DNA of 64,000 bases from Ophioderma brevispina (taxonomy: Eukaryota; Echinodermata; Ophiuroidea; Amphilepidida; Ophiodermatidae). Shown in pieces: positions 52,801-61,800 of this stretch (position 1 is the first letter of the stretch; every line of letters begins with the position of its first letter). Position numbers and translations under genes: made by a program. The DNA lies in assembly GCA_023653785.1 (NCBI GenBank), contig JAMKCH010002963.1:1-64000 (forward strand), in the 5' to 3' direction. Below the pieces are notes generated by a model. That model was given only the letters and a program-made list of their open reading frames with translations. It searched no databases and had not been told where the DNA came from.

Positions 52801-55800
52801 CACAACACAACACACACACACAAAACATACTTAGAAAAGCTACATTGTGGGGTTTTTACTAACCAAATCTCTTCAAAACACTTTTAAGATGAAATTGCAC
52901 TGCCATTGCTGTTGGGATCTTCCTTCCTGGATCGCAGCAAAGCTTTTTCATACTTTAAACATGGTATTTTAATAGCAAAACTTCAAAGACTATGGATCAA
53001 GAGTATCCACCAATGCAGACTTGTTATCGCCCAAAAGGGGGTGTTCAAATGTTGCAAGAAATTGATGAAAACAAAGCTTTCTGGCCCGGATGGTGTGAGC
53101 GCAAAATGCTAAGATCCTATGCTACAGAACTGTCAACCACTCTGCCCATATTTTTAATAAAGTCTTTATTGTCCGGTGATCTACCTGCAGATTGGCTTAC
53201 AGCCAACATCAGCCCAATATTTAAAAGGGCGAGAACCGAGCCACTGCAGCTATTATCGCCCTGGTGGTCCTACTCCTACAGTTGCAAGATATTTGAACAT
53301 TTATACATAGTAAAAAAATCATGCATCACTTTAAGTAAATACAAATTTTGACAGAGCCGGCAACATGGTTTTAGAATCACAGCATTCCTGCGATCACAAC
53401 TCATTTTCCAACCGATGACCTTGCTAGATCCTGGATAAACATGCCCTGTGTGAATTATCATCATGATTTTAGCAAGGCTTTCGATTGTGCGTTCCTCACA
53501 ACAGATTATTGTACAAGATGAAATGGTTTTGTTATCACAGAAGGACACACATTGGATATCTAATCTTAACTAAACGGAAACAAAGAGTTGTCATGGATGG
53601 AGATCATTCACATTGGGTGCAGGTAATCAGGATCAAGGCGTTCCTCAAAGGCACCGTACTCGGACCCTTATTATTCCTGGCATAACCGTATAGACGACGC
53701 TCCCAAATAACATCTCATCAGAGGGTCGTTTATATTTGCCGATATTGTGTTATGTCACGTCCCATCCACGACACTCTGATGTTTTCTTGTTTACAAGGCC
53801 GACCGTGATAATTGTACACCTGGCAGGACATTTTGGGCAAATAAATTCAGAACATCCAAAAATGGTCCTTAAACCATCTCATGGCCAGTCCGCACCTACA
53901 CACCTTAGAAATTTGGGAAACACCGTTTTACAAGAAACTGCATCACATTCATACTTAGGGGTACACATTAACAATCTTTAATCCTGAAAGGGATGAACCA
54001 CAGTTTTAAAAAACCCCACTGGTGTCGCCAAAGCCAAAAGAGTAACTTAACTTGTATTGCAGGACCTACACCGCCATTTACAACTGAGCTGAAGTATAAA
54101 AGGCAACGGCTATAAAACCTTGGTCAGCGGCCCTCACTTAAATACCTCAAGTACAGGTTTGGGATCCACATACCAGGAACTCAAAAACTCACACAGAATG
54201 GAAATGGTTCACATCGGGCGGCCAGATGTTGCTTGTAGAAACTACGATAGGAAGAGCACGTGATCTCAAATGCTGGGCTGAACTGAACTGGGATATTAGA
54301 CTCCGTAAGACACGCGTGCAACTGACCCTTCTCTATAAAATCATACGACGTTGCCATTCCCTTCGAGAAAGTTTTCTCACTACCAGCCAATTGCCGCCAT
54401 CGTCACACCAATTAATAAATCATATCCTGAGACCAAGTGCAAAGAAGGACTGTTACAAAACCAACCTCCTTTTTCACAAGACAACTAGATACGAAGGAAG
54501 AGACTACCAGACTCGCTTATCAACATCCATACCACCGAAGTATTCAAAGAAAAGTACCAACATACCTGAGAACCAACAAATCGCATCTAAGAAAGCTTTT
54601 TTTCAGGCCAACACACCCCTTCTGCGTTTCGTTTGGGCTTCGAAGGACGTGTTGCAGAGTACACAGTCAAGTCAAAGAGTGTATTTGGACCGAGAGGAAC
54701 GGTGGTATCAATCATCAAAGCATTTATCCTTCACCAATCCCATAAGGGTCGCCCTTCTATAATTCTTTATTTTGATTTACCACCAATTCATTATATTCGG
54801 CCGATAACAGCAACAAATTTATTCTAATAAAGATCTTAACATGGTGGTGAATTTTGGTGCTATGTCGCCAAACATTTGGTCTAACACTCATTTGTATGCT
54901 TAAACCCATAATAATGATCTTAACATTGATTTTAAATATTAGACCAATGGACATTAGACCAAATGGATATTTAACCACCGCAAGGAAAAAATGGATGTTA
55001 GACCAATGGATGTTAGACCAGATGGGTATTAGACCAATGGGTTATTAGAAGACCAATAGATATTATACCAAATGGAATATTATACCAAATGGATATTACA
55101 CATGGCATTAAACACTTTGCTTGTAAAAGCATATGGATATAGAAATATGGGTTTTAGACAGATTAATATTATCTACGGTGTCTATTAGACTAAATTTTGT
55201 ATTAGCCTAAATGGTTATTATAGCTAAGATGGTCATTAGACCACTTGGGAGTTTAGAACCAAATGGCTAGAAGACCAAGTGGGATTAAACCAATTGGCAA
55301 GTCATACCAAATAAGTGATACAGCATTTTGCACCCAGCATTGTCCAAGAAGTACATATCTTGAGTTTTTCTTTTTTTGTAATATTGACAGAATGAAACAG
55401 AGCTCAATCACAGCTCAATCCTACAGCTCAAATAATCACCATAAAATATCCCTTACTATTTGCTGGAGAAAATGGAGTACCGTAATTACACATCCTTAAC
55501 ATCTTCTTAATCTGTCCAAACACTGTGGGTTTCTCAATAGTATCCGCAGAGATGGTACAACGTCTTGTTGCTTCACTGATTCAGCCCAAGGTCCGTTGTT
55601 TGTGCATGGTTGCTCCAGCATGGGCAGACCAAGAGGTGTCCAATGTCTGTGTGCTGTTCCACAACCCAGGTAGTGTCCTGGTCTGCTTCCAGATACCCCA
55701 CTTCTGCAAGGAAACCTTTAGATGGCCAGGTTCTGGTTCCAAGCTATGAGGCAATCGCAATTCAGTCCATTTAGAGTCAGCTCCAGGTGGGAGATTCTCA

Positions 55801-58800
55801 CAAGGTTCAATACCGATAGATGTTAAGTGGTTGATGGCAAGTCTTTTCTTTCCACAATGCGACTCTCTTTTACCTCCTTAGAGACTGGTTCATAAGAAAC
55901 TCTCGCTCTGGAATTTAGGCGGTTGGCAGCAGGTATCTGTCCAGACATAAGGTGCTTCACATGGATACTTGGCACTAAGGGGGGGGGGGGGGGGGGGGGG
56001 CGCCTCTTGCATCTCGTACGCTAGCGACGATGTCTGTGGAAAATCCTGCTAGGATGTACAAGTTTTCCCGTTGGTGTTGGACAGATCCTGTGATAATCCG
56101 GCAGGAGGCCAATTTAAACGCTGGGGATCAACTTCTGGCTGGGTTTGGATCCTTTCCCATACATTGCAGGCCTACTCTGCACATAGTAGCACAGGGCAAG
56201 TGCCGTCGATCATAAGGTATGTGGCCGACACCCCATCTTGGTGCCATGAGTTTGTTAAGATGTTATTGCGTGAACATCATTTACTCTTCGTCGTCTCAAT
56301 GTGGGTCTTATAAGAAAGAGAGAGTGCGGTCCACGGTGACTCCTAGGTAGACAGGTATCACAGTGCTCCGGGGAGTTCCAGACCAGGTCACTTTTTGTTT
56401 AAGCTGAACGTTTTGCTTCAACGGTTGCGTAAGATGGAAGCACACACTGTGTCTTAGATGGATTGCACGTAGTTGTTTTACCTCATAAAGGAGTGAGTTC
56501 ATCCAAAAGCTTTGAGAGTCTCTCTTCACAACTGTGATTCGGCATCCTTGTGCGCTAATTCCAAGCTTGTCTGCATAAATAAAACGACAGCTTCCTGCAC
56601 TCCAGGTGTCGTTGGTATATATGTGAACAGGAGATGTGCAAGCCACTCCCTTGTGTAGACCATTCTTTTGAGCCTACTCCATCGGCTCTTCTTCGCTCAT
56701 AGCTGACCAAAGAACATCCTGTTAGCCACCAATCCCTCGGATAGCTCAGTCAAGCGGAATGTCCTTGGTAATTTCCAGGATCTTAATGGAGTAGGACATC
56801 TGTGATAACATTGTCCGTCATATGCTGCTGAGAGTTCGACACACATGCTCCGGTTACCATACCCTTCACGAAGCCATCCTCAATGTGTTGAGTTCGTTGA
56901 GTACTTGGCTTGTTGGTTTGATTTTCCCTGGCCAAACCTGCTTGTTCTGGTATGAGGTGTTCTGGTCTATCACAGGTGCGATACGATTGAGCCGGAGGCG
57001 TTCAAAGAGCTTGTAGCTATGGCTAATGAGTTAATAGGTCCTGTAGCTCTTGGGATTGATGGATCTTTCCCATGCTTAGGAGTGCCATAACATGTGCTTT
57101 CCTCCAAGTCTTTGGGAACCTGTGGAAATAAGGCAGCAATTTTAGACTCAAGCAGCCATTCATTTCCTTTGCTACTGGGACCAGAGATTTTTTAGTTTGC
57201 TCATAGAGATGTTGTCAAGGCCTACTGCTTTCCTTGAGTTTAGCAATACCGGATTCCAATTCCGCCTGTTTGAAGGGGCGAGTGAAACCAGCTAGGGTCA
57301 CCACTATAACCTCTTACGACTAGTTTGATCTTCTTGGGTTGCTTGCTGCACTTTGCCATTAAAAAATGCAGTTTGGTGGGCACTTGGGTTTGTGGTGTAA
57401 CATTTGGCTGGCTGTGTGAGTTCTGTTTGGATCCCCTCGGAGCTTTCGGATGGGTAGAACCATAGCTTGTCTTGCTGTTATGGTGCATCGAATCCGGTGG
57501 ATTCAATTAAATGTGCCAGTGTTTTTGTGTTGCCTTTGAGATCCTCACACCAGAGACTTCCTCACCTTAGCAGTTGTCAGAGTCCGAAAAATGCATCAGC
57601 TTTCAAAACCTGGTGATATTCTTGATATTCTGTATCACATCCCTTGGAAATGCCTGGTATATATTCCGTCCACACCTCTGGGGGGAATCTCCCCGTGCAG
57701 TCTTTGGTTCACTATTGGGGCAAATTTTGTCATGTTGTGGGGTTTGGAGCACCTCCTCTTCACGTTCTGATCCAGGTCATCAGCGATTCCTTGCCAGTCT
57801 GCTTTCTTGTTGTTAAAGCGGCGCTTAAAAAGGCACTTTTTTTGGTCTTACTGCAGCGTTGACTTGTACACGGGGGGGCGTGTCGATTTTGAGTTAGTAG
57901 ATCAGGATCCAGAACAATCGTTGCTACAAAGTTTGAGATGTTTCTTGGTAACAAAGCTAGATCAGGGTTATAACCTCTCTCCAGCGGGCACTATGAAAAT
58001 GATGTCGCAGCTTAGAGTCGTGGACTGAGACGTACTGTTGACTGTCTATCCATTCTGCGACAAGCTTGTCCGTCTTTGTTAGTTTCATTGTAGCCCCTTG
58101 GGTACTATGGCTGTTGAAGTCGCCATGAAGAAGTGAGGTTTTGGTGGAAATTCCCAGGGTTTTAGCTGAGGCGTGCTCGAGTCTACTGATGGAGGTTGGT
58201 AGCCAATGTAACTATGACAGAACTAAGCTCAAGGGTGAGACTTCGATGTTGTTAGCATCAGACATTGAGTTGTTCTACTCGGTGCCTGTTCTCACAAAAT
58301 ATAGCACTTCCGTATTGTCTATGTGGTCTCTTCGGTGGCAGGACCATTCCTGGTATGGTTTGGCGGGTGGTTCTTATGAAGTCTCTGTGGGTTTCCCTCC
58401 TGCAGACATAGATCGCAATGGAGATTGTTACACAAATCAGCAATGATTGTACTTTTTGCACTGGAAAAACCTCCACATTCCGATGACAACTATAGTCAAG
58501 GCAGACCTTAGAAAGGGCCTACGCTGAGATCTAGTCATGATTATGGGTATACTTAAGAATGATGTTAATGGAAAAGATTGTTTTGAGTGGCAGAGATTAG
58601 TTCGCTGCTTTCGCTTCGCATTTTAACTTGCTTCGCTAACCATCTTAACAGGAGACCACAAGACGGTTTCTCTACTTCTCCCCCATGATCCTTAACATGA
58701 TCTAAATTGTTAAAAGTTCGATCTAGCTGGACCTAACATTTGCCATTTTTAAGTGGTTGAACATCATTTTCCATTACCATTCAGTGCTTGCTCTAAAATA

Positions 58801-61800
58801 ATTTGTATTTTGGGGCGGAGATGCGGATAACGTAATACACCCCCAATTCCTATGGACACCGAATCTTGTCCCCCCCTGACAATTTAAATGATCATGCCAA
58901 TGCTGCTTAACCCGTAGCAGGAATTCCCAGCCACTGTTTAAACCTACAAAAGCAATTATAATTTTTGCTATGTTTTGGTAATTTTTTCCTTATTTAAAAA
59001 AATAAAATAGAGGATTGGACAGCTATTTTTTGCCCATTTTGAGGGCCAATGTTCCATAAAAAGCCACCGAAAGTAATGGAAAACTATATATGCCCAAATT
59101 GGGTTTTATTATTTTTCTGGTCCACTAAAACATTGCGTAAGAAATGGTGGCTCAAACACAGCAAAACCTATTTTCGCTCATTTTTGTGAGGAATTGGCCA
59201 TAAACCATTTGGTAATAAAATGTAATGTTATAGCAGAGCCTTGAAAGACCTATAAGTGGTATTCTCACAGTTGAATTAAGATATACTAGCAACTCGCGTA
59301 GAAGTTACTCCAATTTGATTAAATAAATTTTTATCAACTGATGAAGTCCCGAAGTTAATCAACAGGTTTCTAGTGTTTTAAACTTTTGCTTCGTAGATAA
59401 TCCTTAGATGTGTTCACCCATACAGGAATTTGTTGTGTAGTTGAGCACACCTGAGCGGACGTAGAAAAAAACTCCAGGTTTTAAATTAAATTGTGAATTG
59501 GGTCCAAATAACAGAATACTACTGGAAATTCTTACATATTTCAAACCGGAAGGTTATTACTCTGCAAATTAAAGTTTTTGTGAATCAGAAAATTATTTTA
59601 AGACCAAAAGTCAATTGTAGTGTTTTTGGTGATTCTAACAATTGTGGAAATCTTTGAAAGGATTATTCCTCTCAAAGAGAAGCCTGTCCCAACCCTCTCT
59701 CTTGTAATCAATGGTAATTTTCTTGAGGACTGATTCTGATATTTCTAATGGATTTAACAATCGTTTTAAATGTTGCACGTAATTTGATAGATGATGATGA
59801 CGCATGACACCGAAATTTTATTTAGATATAATTTTTTTGTTTTTTTGTGTATTATGTTCTCTATTCCGATAATTGGAATGGGTCTCTATTCTGAATTTTG
59901 TAAATGAGATTATTGATGAGTGCTGGTAAGACAACAGGTCTGAGATATTAGCGTAAGTATCCTTAAAATAGCAAGACCAGCCATTATTGAAATCTTACTT
60001 ATGTTATTACCATGTCTTACAGATGGTGTTTTCCCACATGAATGGAATTGACAAAAGTTGTTCCCCTTCATAAAGGTGTGACTTAAATGATGTGAATAAT
60101 TATAGGCCGGGAATTTCCTTTTAGCCTGCACAGTAAGATCTTTAAAGAGGCCGTCCGTAATCAATTTATTATTCGTTCTTACTAAAACAATATTTTAAAT
60201 CCACGTCAGTCTGGTTTCCGTCCGTTCCCATCACTCTACGGAAACATTCTGTTGATATGAATAAAGATTTGTTTGAACAATAGAATGAGGTAATATGACT
60301 GGCTGTTTGCGTTTATAGACCTACGAAGGCATTCGATAACCTGTTAACCCCATCATTTTATTTTATTACAGAAATTCCAATGATATTAATATGTGCCAGC
60401 ATGATTTTACTTGAAATGGTTGGGCCCTCTTTACCTATATAGTGCAAAAAGTGGTGTTTTCAATTTCAAATCCATTAGAAATAAATACCGGTGTACCACA
60501 AGTAGTATTTAGGGTCCATTGTTATTCCTTTAATTTTAAAATCAACAATTTCAGTAGTGTTGACAAAATACTTTCAATTTTGTATGTATAAGCATAAAAA
60601 TATAATGCTTCGATACAACATTATCTTTGAGTGGGCACTGAATTACTTTAAATTTCCACAAAGCTAGAGGCTGATCTTGAGTCTCTATGCGAAGGGGTTT
60701 ATGTGAAAATAGTTTATTTTAGGGAACATGGGCAAAACGAAAGTTATGTTGGTTGGAAACTGTGCTAGACTAATAAAATTAATTAATAGTATTTTTTATG
60801 TTATATAGTACAAAACCCTGTCACTTGAAAATCGTTTGCCTACTCAATGCTTAGGGGTCTTATACTCGACAGTGAATTTATTGGGGCATAAACAATTTCA
60901 TTAGTTACGAGAAAAACTACGTGGTAAAACTCGCAAATTATTACGGTCGTCCTTAATTTATCATCTTGATTAATAAGTCTTAACACTGTGTAGTAATGCA
61001 ATGATCCAGCACAATTTTGTTTTCAATTTATATGGTATGGTCGTTATAATGAAGAGTTGTAGTTAAACTTACGTTTTGTTGCAAAAAAGATGTGGCTCGG
61101 GTTATATTAGTGGCATTTTTTACCCCTTCAGAACAAATGTTTCACGAGCTTCAATCATGGGTAAAAGCTTTGTTGTTATCGTCATCAATATTTTACTGCA
61201 GTACTGGTTTCAATGTTTACAATGTTCTTGCACCACCATACATGCAATGTAAATTAATTATGTACGTGATAATTCGACTTACCATGTTTATATGATTTGA
61301 ATGTAATTTTTGTAGTGTTTTATAATGTAGGTACTTAAAATAGGTGAACCTTGTGTAAAAACAGCTGATTGCTGATCGGGCCACCCTGTATAAAGATTAT
61401 TAAAAGAAATAATAAATAACTTTTTATCTATTAATAATGGCATGAACCTTCCCACTCACTTGTAGAGCAAAACGTTTTGTCTGTAACCGTAATAAAGATT
61501 TGAAAAAAAAGTAACACAAGCATGTCTAAATACCACCCCATAAGTTTGTTAAAAACCATGTTCTATGCACGAAACATAAAAAATGATATCAAAGTTCAAT
61601 TTTCCTTCGTAAATTGGACCACCTTTCTTGTCCCATTGCGATCAATAATGCAACACAATGACCATTATACGGAGAAAATCTCTCCTTGTTTTTTTTAAAA
61701 GTTGCAATAACAGGCTATCTGCATTTGATTGCCATTCAGTGAAAGACCGCATCTTCGTCCCTTTTTTTTTAAACTGAGCTTACCATGATGGATTGAACAT

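Noticed and set aside
52634..52828. Cys/Val-rich minus frame
   Set aside because: CA-repeat translation.
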